Shown here: piece by piece, positions 50,154-57,423 of the stretch
How the letters are laid out: every line of letters begins with the position of its first letter
How positions within the stretch are numbered: the stretch's first letter is position 1
Virus record (IMG/VR): IMGVR_UViG_3300032397_000002
Location: 1-64,000 of that record
Reading direction: 5' to 3' (one strand)
Length of the DNA: 64,000 bases
Source of the DNA: a virus
Position numbers and translations under genes: made by a program
Notes under the pieces: generated by a model
Told to the model about the DNA's origin: nothing
The model's database searches: none
What the model saw: the letters and a program-made list of their open reading frames with translations, nothing else

Positions 50154-51383
50154 ATGGAAGGCCTTCAAAACCTGTATCTTCTCTGTCAGATTCACCCCCA
50201 TGGGGATGAGCTGCACACGACCGTCATTGGCAAGTTCTACCTCGACAGCGAGCACTTCGAAGTCCTTGAAGACCACGTTGGCTGGTTGGGTGACCTGCAG
50301 AAGCAAAGCCCAGCAGAGGCCTCTCGCGTCATTTGGCGCCTGGCCAATAGCATGTACTACAAGGTCGTCAACATGGAGGACATGCGCCAGGGGAAGCATC
50401 CTGAGCTTATCAACGAGGAGCCCATACCCCCAACGGCCGGTCCAGAATCCCGTTTTGAGTACCACCGGGTAGGAATGCCTGAAGCGCAGCTCGTGGAGTT
50501 CCACGAAGGCAAGGCGTACCTCGATGGCCACCCGCTGTCACCCCAGGACCTACAGCATATGCTTGACAACGTACAAGCTGGTTCTGCTACTCTCGGATAC
50601 AAGCAGGCAGAAGATGACCTGCAGAAGTCCGAGGAGTTCTATATGACGTTGGCCAAGGTTGAACCACATCTCGACGCAGCCCTTCAGGGTCTCCGAGCAG
50701 CAGTCAAGGCGGGGCATGTACACCCTGACGTGCTCAAGCACCTCACCGGGGAGATTTTCACTGACTCGATGGTGAAGGGCATGGGCAACAAGAAGGCCTA
50801 CATGGACTTTCTCAGCCGGCCCAAGCAGGGCGTCCACATCCGCATGGACGGGAACGATTTCGGTGGCATCAACAAGGTCCATGGCTTCGAGACTGGCAAC
50901 AAGGCCATCACCGCCCTGGGCGGTGCAGTGCGCGAGGCCATGGATGAGGCTGTTGGTAGAGCCAACGGCAAGGCGTTTCGTATCGGTGGAGACGAGTTCC
51001 ATGCCTTCGTGCCATCTCACGAGCATGCAGCTCAATTTGCCAGGGCTCTTCGTCAGAAGCTGGAGGCTATCCCTGCTGTCGGTGGTACCCACAACCTGAG
51101 CATGAGCCTTGGTTTCGGGCACACACCAGACCACGCAGAGCTGGCCATGATAAATGCCAAGGGTGCCAAGAAAGCCAGTGGTGCCAAGCCTGGTCAGGCC
51201 AAGACCCACGCAGCCTCACAGGTGCCTGGGTACGAGGGACTCATTCCCACCGGTGCAGATCAACTGCCCCTGAAGCAGATTCCTGAGGCACCGGCACCCG
51301 TCGCTCCGGCACCAATCAAGACACCAGAGCAGCCCTCAACGCCGACGTCGATTCACCCGCCGGCGCTTGGGAAGCCTACCTAA
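50154..51383 (+). CDS. GGDEF-domain (diguanylate-cyclase-like) protein in head operon
   Basis: The 409-residue protein carries a GGDEF domain at about 207-345: MGNKKAYMDFL, VHIRMDGNDFGGINKVHGFETGN (metal Asp232), FRIGGDEFHAF (GGDEF at 278-282), then NLSMSLGFG and an AK..GAKKASG helix. The signature is intact, so nucleotidyl cyclase activity (c-di-GMP or similar) is possible. The RxxD inhibitory site is not conserved (RANG). The first 200 residues are helical and unfamiliar; the last 60 are Pro/Ala-rich. The gene starts five bases after the kinase-fused head protein, so the protein may be packaged. Confidence 0.8.
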   Translation: MEGLQNLYLLCQIHPHGDELHTTVIGKFYLDSEHFEVLEDHVGWLGDLQKQSPAEASRVIWRLANSMYYKVVNMEDMRQGKHPELINEEPIPPTAGPESRFEYHRVGMPEAQLVEFHEGKAYLDGHPLSPQDLQHMLDNVQAGSATLGYKQAEDDLQKSEEFYMTLAKVEPHLDAALQGLRAAVKAGHVHPDVLKHLTGEIFTDSMVKGMGNKKAYMDFLSRPKQGVHIRMDGNDFGGINKVHGFETGNKAITALGGAVREAMDEAVGRANGKAFRIGGDEFHAFVPSHEHAAQFARALRQKLEAIPAVGGTHNLSMSLGFGHTPDHAELAMINAKGAKKASGAKPGQAKTHAASQVPGYEGLIPTGADQLPLKQIPEAPAPVAPAPIKTPEQPSTPTSIHPPALGKPT

Positions 51384-51677
51384 GCAGTCCTTACATGTTC
51401 TCTTGTGTCCGTAGAACTGCAGGCTAGCTGCCAGCAGGTTCCGGCACTTGTTGCATTGCCTAAGTCCCTGAATTTCATTGCAGCTTTGACACCGGCCATT
51501 CTTGTCCAGGCGTCGATGCTCTGAGCAGATGCCGCAAGGCACTGGATATTTCTTCGCGAAGTAGGCACGGCTACGGCAGGCCTCGCATTGGCTCATGCGG
51601 CCACCGGGGCCACGGTCTGGCCTCTCGTGAAAGTCACTCAATGGCTTGGGTAGGCCGCAGAGGCTGCATTGCTTCAT
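51336..51677 (-). CDS. Multi-zinc-ribbon protein, HNH-like Cys pattern without clear catalytic His
   Basis: The 113-residue product begins KQCSLCGLPKPLSDF and has four CxxC pairs (CSLC, CEAC, CGIC with CQSC, CNKC with CKDC) and a very basic end. This is the zinc frame of small phage HNH proteins but no HNH catalytic core is seen. Its start follows a degenerate tRNA-like segment, and its 3' end overlaps the GGDEF gene by 48 bases. It may be a former homing endonuclease. Confidence 0.62.
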   Translation of the reverse strand: MKQCSLCGLPKPLSDFHERPDRGPGGRMSQCEACRSRAYFAKKYPVPCGICSEHRRLDKNGRCQSCNEIQGLRQCNKCRNLLAASLQFYGHKRTCKDCLGRLPKRRRVNRRRR

Positions 51678-51681
51678 GTCT

Positions 51682-51745
51682 GCAAGATTACTGCTTGCCA
51701 CTTTTTTGCTCCCAGACTGCCGCAATCTACCAGTTGAACGACTTT
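51682..51745 (-). pseudogene. Possible degenerate tRNA-like segment
   Basis: Read leftward, GTTCAACTGGTAGA resembles a D-arm and GCAAG-CAGTAAT-CTTGC forms a T-arm-sized stem and 7-base loop, but the TTC of the T loop is lost and no acceptor stem pairs. It lies directly before the zinc-ribbon gene. Confidence 0.3.
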
Positions 51746-51778
51746 CCCAACCCCCTTTGTTTCTGAGGAGAATCCACA

Positions 51779-52225
51779 ATGGCTCAATCGTACAAGTCCC
51801 AAGCTCTCGCTGCTGAACTCCGTGACGCGCTTCTGAAGCGTTTCGCAACCGTGTCGGCAATTCTGTTTGACACCGATGGTTCGCCGTACCTGCTCGTCGG
51901 AGCCGGCACCGCAGGCTCGCAGTCCGCACTCGTGAAGGTCAGCGCTGAGCAGCCGCTCGGTGTGGACGGCCTGGGCATGACCCCCCGCGCTTTCTCGCCG
52001 CACGTGATGCAGGTGGTTCTGGAGACCAGCACCATCGCCAACGTGGCTCTCATGACTGAGGCCAACAAGCTCGCCCTGATGGGTGAGGTTGAGAAGTGGG
52101 GCACCAAGATCGAGCTGTACATGAGCGCAAACACCAATGCAGTTGGGCCCGAGGACATTGTCAGCGGCAACCTGAAGGCAACCTGGGAAATCGCACTCAA
52201 GTGGCGGTCGATGTCGAACGCTTAA
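51779..52225 (+). CDS. Head decoration or auxiliary capsid protein candidate, 148 aa
   Basis: The product is a mixed alpha/beta protein (ILFDTDGSPYLLVGAGTAGSQSALVKV) with a strand-rich end, no catalytic motif, GAGGAGA upstream, and position before the scaffold-like and capsid genes. Capsid decoration is inferred from position and size. Confidence 0.6.
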   Translation: MAQSYKSQALAAELRDALLKRFATVSAILFDTDGSPYLLVGAGTAGSQSALVKVSAEQPLGVDGLGMTPRAFSPHVMQVVLETSTIANVALMTEANKLALMGEVEKWGTKIELYMSANTNAVGPEDIVSGNLKATWEIALKWRSMSNA

Positions 52226-52248
52226 TCAGAAGCGAGGTCAACTTCTGA
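52226..52248 (+). repeat. Small hairpin between late genes
   Basis: TCAGAAG and CTTCTGA pair across a 9-base loop just after a stop codon; no U-tract follows. It may stabilise or process the late mRNA. Confidence 0.35.
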
Positions 52249-52267
52249 CAGGCATGGAGACACGACA

Positions 52268-53224
52268 ATGACGATGAAAATCAAAGAATCAGAGCTGAAG
52301 GCCCTACTGGAGGAAGTCGCAAACGACCTCTCCAAGGCATTCGAGTCCGAGAAGGACAAGCTCGTGAAGGCAGAAGAGGTCGAAAAATCGGCCCTCGCCA
52401 AGGACGACGCACCAGGTGAGGAATCCCCTGGTGAGCCGCCTGCGGCTGATGCCTCCGCTCCCCCGGACGCTTCTGCTGCCCCCTCCCCCGAGGAAGGCAG
52501 TGAGAGTGCTCCTCCCGCTTCACCTGACGCTTCGGCTTCCCCCGACGGCGCTCCCTCACCGGACGCTGCGATGGATCCAGCCGCAGATGCGTCGGCAGCT
52601 CTGACCCCTGAGGTTCTGCAGGCAGAGTACTCGAAGTTGGCTCCTGAGGAGCTGGACATGCACATCAAGGCAGCACTGGCGGCGAAGGCTGCTGTTGCTG
52701 GCGCACCGGATGCTTCGGCTGGCGCACCTCCGATGGCTCCACCGGATGCTTCGGCACCCCCGATGGCACCCCCGGCGGGCCCTTCTGCACCTCCCGCACC
52801 TGGCGCACCCCCGTTGGACCCGATGGCCCTCAAGTCTGAGGTGCCGGCTGGAAATCTGAAGGCGAATGGTGGGCAAATCAAGGGCGCATCGCTCGGCAAG
52901 TCCGAAGGCGAGAAGCGCCATGACGATGAGATTGAAGCCCTCAAGGCTTTGGTCAAGTCGCAGGCCGAAGACACCGAAAACCTGGCGAAGGTTCTCAAGG
53001 CAGTCCTTGAGCAGCCCCTCCGCAAGGCCGTGACGAGCGTCTCGCATCTCCCGAAGGTGGAGACCGAGAAGGCGCCTCTCACGAAGGCGAGCATCAATGC
53101 ACGCCTGAAGGAACTGTCGCAGAAGCCGGACTTGAAGAAGTCCGACAGGCAGTTGATCAATGACTTCTACGATGGGCGGGTCAGGGCTGATGCTCTTGCT
53201 CCTCTCTTCGAGGACTACAAGTAA
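52268..53224 (+). CDS. Scaffold-like Ala/Pro-rich head protein
   Basis: The 318-residue product has a helical charged N-terminus (about 1-45), a long Ala/Pro/Asp repeat region (45-210, repeats of PDASA and PPMAPP) and a helical charged C-terminus ending DALAPLFEDYK. It sits directly before the major capsid gene, the usual scaffold position, and GGAG precedes its ATG. The low-complexity core is unusual for a scaffold, so a spacer or decoration role is possible. Confidence 0.62.
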   Translation: MTMKIKESELKALLEEVANDLSKAFESEKDKLVKAEEVEKSALAKDDAPGEESPGEPPAADASAPPDASAAPSPEEGSESAPPASPDASASPDGAPSPDAAMDPAADASAALTPEVLQAEYSKLAPEELDMHIKAALAAKAAVAGAPDASAGAPPMAPPDASAPPMAPPAGPSAPPAPGAPPLDPMALKSEVPAGNLKANGGQIKGASLGKSEGEKRHDDEIEALKALVKSQAEDTENLAKVLKAVLEQPLRKAVTSVSHLPKVETEKAPLTKASINARLKELSQKPDLKKSDRQLINDFYDGRVRADALAPLFEDYK

Positions 53225-53254
53225 CACCACAAGGATTCAGAGGAGAACAAACAA

Positions 53255-54646
53255 ATGGCTACTGAAGTGACGCAAGCACTGCTCAAGGCTCTCGAAGCCG
53301 GCAACTACAACCAGGCTCCCAGCACTCTCGTGCAGGGTGGCTCCCTCCAGATTGAGGATCTCTCGCCGGTCATGCACAACGTGACCTTCGACGATTCGCA
53401 CATCAAGCTCCAGAAGATGGTCAAGGTGGACAGCTGCAAGTCGACCCTGGCGCAGTTCAACCGTCAGCTCAGCTACGGTGTCTTCGGCGGGTCGGCTCAG
53501 CTCGAAGGCGCAGTTGGCCAGGAAGAGACGAGCGACTTCGTGCGTATCGTGGTTGCGATGGCGTACTACTCGCACATTCGCCGGGTTTCAATCGTGGCGA
53601 ACATGGTCGACACTGCCGATGGCGTGAAGGCTGAAGAGCGGGCAGCGTCTGACGCGGCCAAGAAGCTCGCAGCTGACATCGAGTTCGATCTGTTCCGTGG
53701 CAAGGCTGACTTCTCGAACGGTGGTCTGTTCGACGGCAACCAGCTCGCCATCCCGGGTCTCCCCTCGATGCTCGGCCTCGATGCCCAGATTCGTCAGTCG
53801 GACTCGGAGCGCAATGCTACCGACCTGATGTTCGGCGAGTACGGCAGCGACGACACCGTGGTCATCAGCGGTGGCGGCACCCTCAGCCAGGACATGATTG
53901 AGGACGCCAGCGTGCGTTCGGCCATGAACCTCGGCTCGGCGGACAAGCTCCTGGTGGACCCCAAGGTCCTCTCGGCGTACAACAAGATCAGCTTCGGCAA
54001 GGAGCGCATCGTGCTGGCAGGTTCGGCACAGGATGCAACCGGCGCCGAGCTTCGCAAGCAGTGGGTCAGCAACGGTGTTGTCGGTCTTGAGGCCTCGCGC
54101 TTCCTGTCTGGCAAGACCCGCCCCTCGGCTGCACGCAGCAATGGTCCCTCTGCACCGACCATCGCGAGCACCACCCCGTCAGGCGCAAGCACCAGTCTCG
54201 CACTGGGCACCTACGTGTGGTACGTGACCTCTGTCAACGAGCTGGGTGAGTCGCCGAAGTCGGCTGCTGCATCGCAGGCTTGCTCGGCTGGCGACCAGGT
54301 CACCGTGGCCATCACGCCCCCGGGCACTGGCACTGTGCGCTTCTTCAATGTGTACCGCTCGGCAGCGGGTGGGTCGGCAGCATCGGCTCGCTTCATCGGC
54401 CGCGTGTCCTACACCGGCGCAAGCCCCACGAACTTCGTGGACCTGAACAACAAGCGGCCTGGTTTCGTGACCGGCTTCCTGGTTCAGGGCGACACCATGG
54501 CCATGAAGGAGCTGTCTCCCTACAGCCGCCTCAAGCTGGCTGTGTCGGACCTCAGCATTCCTGAGGCGCACTTCCGATTCTGCACCCTGGCTGTTCACGA
54601 GCCCCGCAAGAACGTGCTCATCGACAACCTTGTCGGCAGCTTCTAA
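53255..54646 (+). CDS. Major capsid protein with Ig-like insertion
   Basis: The 463-residue protein has an N-terminal arm (KALEAGNYNQAPSTL, 11-25), a long E-loop-like region, the HK97-type spine segment DAAKKLAADIEFDLFRGKAD and a strand-rich core. A fibronectin/Ig-like domain (PSAPTIASTTPSG ... TYVWYVTSVNELGESPKS, about 305-400) is inserted near the C-terminus, as in some capsid surface domains. It is the last gene before a strong terminator, and GAGGAGA precedes the ATG, which fits high expression. Confidence 0.82.
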   Translation: MATEVTQALLKALEAGNYNQAPSTLVQGGSLQIEDLSPVMHNVTFDDSHIKLQKMVKVDSCKSTLAQFNRQLSYGVFGGSAQLEGAVGQEETSDFVRIVVAMAYYSHIRRVSIVANMVDTADGVKAEERAASDAAKKLAADIEFDLFRGKADFSNGGLFDGNQLAIPGLPSMLGLDAQIRQSDSERNATDLMFGEYGSDDTVVISGGGTLSQDMIEDASVRSAMNLGSADKLLVDPKVLSAYNKISFGKERIVLAGSAQDATGAELRKQWVSNGVVGLEASRFLSGKTRPSAARSNGPSAPTIASTTPSGASTSLALGTYVWYVTSVNELGESPKSAAASQACSAGDQVTVAITPPGTGTVRFFNVYRSAAGGSAASARFIGRVSYTGASPTNFVDLNNKRPGFVTGFLVQGDTMAMKELSPYSRLKLAVSDLSIPEAHFRFCTLAVHEPRKNVLIDNLVGSF

Positions 54647-54675
54647 GCTGTAGTCGTAGGAAAGTCGTCGTAAGT

Positions 54676-54876
54676 TCAAGAAGAGCCCGGTAACCCCGGG
54701 CTCTTCCTTTTTGTGCTCTTGAGACATCTCTTGCAGATGTACCCGACGCCAGACCAATCGACGGTCGTCTCCCAGACGTGTCTCCCAAGCAGACCGCAGA
54801 TCGCCTGGGGCAGCGTCAAGCGCCACCAGATTCGAAGCCTGTAGGCCTTCCTGATGCGCCAGAGAGCGAAGCTCAT
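54676..54876 (-). CDS. Hypothetical basic protein, 66 aa
   Basis: Basic, Trp-containing protein (WRIRKAYRLRIWWRLTLP) with one CKRC pair; the reverse terminator lies in its last codons. It starts by ATGA overlap. Function unknown. Confidence 0.55.
   Translation of the reverse strand: MSFALWRIRKAYRLRIWWRLTLPQAICGLLGRHVWETTVDWSGVGYICKRCLKSTKRKSPGLPGSS
54680..54712 (+). terminator. Rho-independent terminator of the capsid operon
   Basis: GAAGAGCCCGG (54680-54690) pairs perfectly over 11 bp with CCGGGCTCTTC (54696-54706), with loop TAACC, and is followed by C then TTTTT. It overlaps the 3' end of the convergent leftward gene and should also slow transcription from that side. Confidence 0.93.
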
Positions 54877-55103
54877 CGCATGATTCCCAGCCGGCGCTGC
54901 ACTCTGCCCCGCTCACCGTAGCGGTTCTTCAGGACCTCGGTCTCGCCGGTGGTCAGGTTGACGGACACGACCATTTCCGCTCTGTGGAATTTCTCATAGC
55001 TGAAGAGATGGAACCTGGCACTCTGCCGGCCCTTCAGCTCCACGTCCACGACCTCAGACGTGCCATCGGGGTACATTGCCATCAGCCTGGTGTTGGGATT
55101 CAT
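54873..55103 (-). CDS. Hypothetical protein, 76 aa
   Basis: Beta-rich sequence (EVVDVELKGRQSARFHLFSY) with a basic end. It is overlapped by ATGA on both sides. Function unknown. Confidence 0.55.
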   Translation of the reverse strand: MNPNTRLMAMYPDGTSEVVDVELKGRQSARFHLFSYEKFHRAEMVVSVNLTTGETEVLKNRYGERGRVQRRLGIMR

Positions 55104-55297
55104 TCAGCCCTCGCCAGGACCTTCCGGCCCTCGAAAGTGATACTGGCCATCATGTGGGGCCAGAGCCCCCTGAGCATGAAGACCCTCTTCTCGACATGAA
55201 GACGGTGAGCAAGGTCAAGCTCTTCGGGAGCCAGGGCACGCAGGCTTCCGTCAACGGGGAGGGACCTCAGGAACTCGATTTCAGTCTTGGGCATCAT
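55100..55297 (-). CDS. Hypothetical protein, 65 aa
   Basis: Mixed helix protein; the ATG lies 6 bases after a weak -10 box, predicting a leaderless message. Function unknown. Confidence 0.58.
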   Translation of the reverse strand: MMPKTEIEFLRSLPVDGSLRALAPEELDLAHRLHVEKRVFMLRGLWPHMMASITFEGRKVLARAE

Positions 55298-55303
55298 GCG
55301 GGC

Positions 55304-55333
55304 ACCCTATCACAGGCCGAGGGACTTCTGCAA
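55304..55333 (-). promoter_or_regulatory. Candidate leaderless promoter TTGCAG-18-TAGGGT
   Basis: -35 TTGCAG (55333-55328), -10 TAGGGT (55309-55304), spacer 18; the ATG at 55297 follows after 6 bases. This is the weakest member of the family. Confidence 0.5.
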
Positions 55334-55567
55334 GCGCTGCTTCTTGGCCAGGAGCATGGCCCTGTACTCAGTGGCGTGGGCATCGTTGGCGTAGTACGGC
55401 GCGAACTCCTCGACCATCTGCTCGAAGTGCTTCGCCAGGTAGTGGTAGTCGAAGTGGTCCCAGTCCCAGACCGCCTTCTCGTCGAAGGGGTTGTGCTCGA
55501 AGGAACACCAGCCACAACAACTCGGTGGGTAGGGCTCCAGGCCGATTGGATACTCGTACTGGCTCAT
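55310..55567 (-). CDS. Hypothetical protein, 85 aa
   Basis: The sequence has a CCGWC motif near residue 17-21 and many Tyr, Trp and His (VWDWDHFDYHYLAKHFEQM). It starts by ATGA overlap. Function unknown. Confidence 0.58.
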   Translation of the reverse strand: MSQYEYPIGLEPYPPSCCGWCSFEHNPFDEKAVWDWDHFDYHYLAKHFEQMVEEFAPYYANDAHATEYRAMLLAKKQRLQKSLGL

Positions 55568-56031
55568 GAGTCCTCCGGGTCAGGCTTGGTGTGCTTGTCC
55601 AGGAGCTGCAGGAGCTGTTCTGAGGCCCCGAGAAACTCCAGGTGGAAGTCTGGGCCCTTGTCTCTGAAGGTGCTGCGCAGCTCCTCCATCTTCTTGGTGA
55701 GTCGGTACCGGCGGTTGTCGGCCCTGATGAGCATCGTGTCCTTCTTGATGTCCTCGTAGACCTCAGGAGTCAGTGGCTCCAGGCGGAAGATGTGGTGGCT
55801 CCACTGGCCCGACCCAATCCTGTAGGACCCGTCCTTCGAGAAGGAGTGGTGCTCGCTGTCTGGCCCCACCACGTCGAACCGGGTGCGCTTGGTGGTGATT
55901 TTGGCGACGCGGAACACCTTGTAGCCGTAGTTGTGGCCGATGCCACCCAGCTGTCGGGTCTTACAAGCCACCTGGTCCCCTTCCTTCAGGGTGTCCAGCC
56001 AGTCCGCACGCTCTTTGTACCAGTCGTTCAT
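55564..56031 (-). CDS. Hypothetical protein, 155 aa
   Basis: The N-terminal half looks like a small beta barrel (GDQVACKTRQLGGIGHNYGYKVFRVAKITTKRTRFDV), the C-terminal half is helical. It starts by ATGA. Function unknown. Confidence 0.6.
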   Translation of the reverse strand: MNDWYKERADWLDTLKEGDQVACKTRQLGGIGHNYGYKVFRVAKITTKRTRFDVVGPDSEHHSFSKDGSYRIGSGQWSHHIFRLEPLTPEVYEDIKKDTMLIRADNRRYRLTKKMEELRSTFRDKGPDFHLEFLGASEQLLQLLDKHTKPDPEDS

Positions 56032-56237
56032 TTGAATCCTCTGAAGATGAGTTCCTGGACTTCTTCCAGCCGGGCCTTGTAGGCCTTGACCATGAATCTA
56101 CCATGGTCGTCGTCTCCCAGATGCAGAGGGTCCTGCAGGTCCATCAACATGTGACCTACCGCCACCCTGAGGGCCATCGACTGAGCCTCGGTCAGGTACG
56201 CACCATTGACCTCCACGTCTGCTTCATTGTGGCTCAC
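56028..56237 (-). CDS. Hypothetical protein, 69 aa
   Basis: GTG at 56237 overlaps the upstream stop as GTGA and has AGGGG upstream. The product is helical and acidic (LTEAQSMALRVAVGHMLMDL). Function unknown. Confidence 0.55.
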   Translation of the reverse strand: MSHNEADVEVNGAYLTEAQSMALRVAVGHMLMDLQDPLHLGDDDHGRFMVKAYKARLEEVQELIFRGFK

Positions 56238-56458
56238 AGGTCGAACCCCTCGTTCCTGAGTGCATCCATCTCGTCCCACACGCGGTTGGGTGTGTACCTC
56301 TCGTCCTCACCGTAGGCCTGAATCACCCTCACTGCTGACCGCAACAGGACTTCCAGACGACGGTGCTCTGCCACCAGCTCCACGACAGGCACCACCAGGG
56401 GGCCATTGAAGGGTGCCACCATCGCCACGATTTCGTCCAACTCAGCCTTGGTCTTCAT
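56234..56458 (-). CDS. Hypothetical protein, 74 aa
   Basis: Helical product (LVAEHRRLEVLLRSAVRVIQAY). It overlaps both neighbours by ATGA or GTGA. Function unknown. Confidence 0.58.
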   Translation of the reverse strand: MKTKAELDEIVAMVAPFNGPLVVPVVELVAEHRRLEVLLRSAVRVIQAYGEDERYTPNRVWDEMDALRNEGFDL

Positions 56459-56718
56459 AGCAACCTCGCGCTTTCCAACAGCTTGATGTCTTCTTCTACT
56501 GCGGCCAAAGCGTCGCCCTCGTTTACTTGGTGATGGGCCTTGATGATTCTGATAGCAGCCTCAAGCAGGCTGAGGACGGTCTTTCTCTGGCTGTCAACAA
56601 GGTGGCGCTTGGCCACCTCCTCGTCTCGCTCGTCTGCGGTGGCAATGAGCATGGCGTTGCCCGTCTGAAGACCGGCGGTGTAGCCCTCGTCGTACCCGTC
56701 CCTGTACTGGGCGTCCAT
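56455..56718 (-). CDS. Hypothetical protein, 87 aa
   Basis: The start region RDGYDEGYTAGLQTGNAM recalls small phage proteins of unknown role; the rest is helical. ATG at 56718 shares a base with the upstream stop (TGATG). Function unknown. Confidence 0.6.
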   Translation of the reverse strand: MDAQYRDGYDEGYTAGLQTGNAMLIATADERDEEVAKRHLVDSQRKTVLSLLEAAIRIIKAHHQVNEGDALAAVEEDIKLLESARLL

Positions 56719-56948
56719 CAACGCACCGCCTTCACGAGGAAGCCGCGACGGGTGATTTTGCCCTTCTTCTCCAGGGCCTCCAGGATGAGGTTGAGGTGGT
56801 CTACCCGGAAGTTGGGGATGCTCATCAGGGCGGCGTACAGATGGCCTTCGGGGATGCCCATGCTGCCTGCCCCCATGACAGCCTCCATGATGATGTCCAC
56901 CAGCATCGACAGCGCCTTCGCCTGGGTCTCGGGAGTGTTTGGGGTCAT
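56718..56948 (-). CDS. Hypothetical protein, 76 aa
   Basis: The sequence IPEGHLYAALM ... LILEALEKKGKITRRGFLV resembles a small winged-helix-like fold seen in phage proteins. It is first in the second leftward island, 7 bases after a -10 box. Function unknown. Confidence 0.6.
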   Translation of the reverse strand: MTPNTPETQAKALSMLVDIIMEAVMGAGSMGIPEGHLYAALMSIPNFRVDHLNLILEALEKKGKITRRGFLVKAVR

Positions 56949-56955
56949 GCCCCAC

Positions 56956-56985
56956 TGTGTACCAAGCCTCGTGGTACGATGTCAA
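56956..56985 (-). promoter_or_regulatory. Leaderless-type promoter TTGACA-18-TACACA
   Basis: -35 TTGACA (56985-56980), -10 TACACA (56961-56956), spacer 18; the ATG at 56948 follows after 7 bases. A GGGG run just before the ATG could act as a very close ribosome site. Confidence 0.68.
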
Positions 56986-56991
56986 GCGTGG

Positions 56992-56997
56992 TAGAAT
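56992..56997 (+). promoter_or_regulatory. Rightward -10 TAGAAT of the lipoprotein unit
   Basis: TGG-TAGAAT is an extended -10 divergent from the promoter at 56956. No strong -35 is seen. The leader is about 20 bases with GAGGA. The stretch TAGAATC to CCAAC is repeated with small changes at 58244-58266. Confidence 0.6.
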
Positions 56998-57024
56998 CTT
57001 TTTCGTACCCCCAACGAGGAACAC

Positions 57025-57423
57025 ATGACCTTCAAGTTCTATGCCATTGCAGCTCTCCTTCTCACCGCCTGTGGCCCCGATTGGGCCGACTGCTCCACCT
57101 GCAAGCCTGGTGAATCCAGCGCCGAATCTGTGGATGGAGGCGAACAAATTCCAGTGGTTGTGAACGTCACTGTCAATGTCGACCAGACGCAGAATCAGGG
57201 GCAGCAGCAGGGCCAAGGCCAGGTTCAGACCACGCCTGACGCTGGAACGCCTCCGAAGGTCGACGCAGGTACTCCACCGAAGACCTGCCGTCAGGTATGC
57301 ATCTGCACTGAGACCCGGTACGTGTGCAAGGACGGCAAGGACACCAAGGACAAGCACGACTGCAAGTGTGGGGTCAAGAAGACCTACTCGAAGTGCGTGA
57401 AGGAAGTGACCCAATGCTCGTAG
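57025..57423 (+). CDS. Small lipoprotein with Gln-rich and Cys-rich regions
   Basis: The 132-residue product has a lipoprotein signal ending LLLTAC (Cys16), a Gln-rich middle (NQGQQQGQGQVQ) and about ten Cys in the C-terminal third (CRQVCICTETRYVC, CKCG). It should be anchored in the host envelope. It is coupled to the next secreted protein; the pair recalls outer spanin arrangements or a surface-modifying module, but neither is shown. Confidence 0.72.
   Translation: MTFKFYAIAALLLTACGPDWADCSTCKPGESSAESVDGGEQIPVVVNVTVNVDQTQNQGQQQGQGQVQTTPDAGTPPKVDAGTPPKTCRQVCICTETRYVCKDGKDTKDKHDCKCGVKKTYSKCVKEVTQCS

Noticed and set aside
51336-51677. HNH homing endonuclease
   Set aside because: The zinc Cys frame is present but no HNH catalytic residues were seen.
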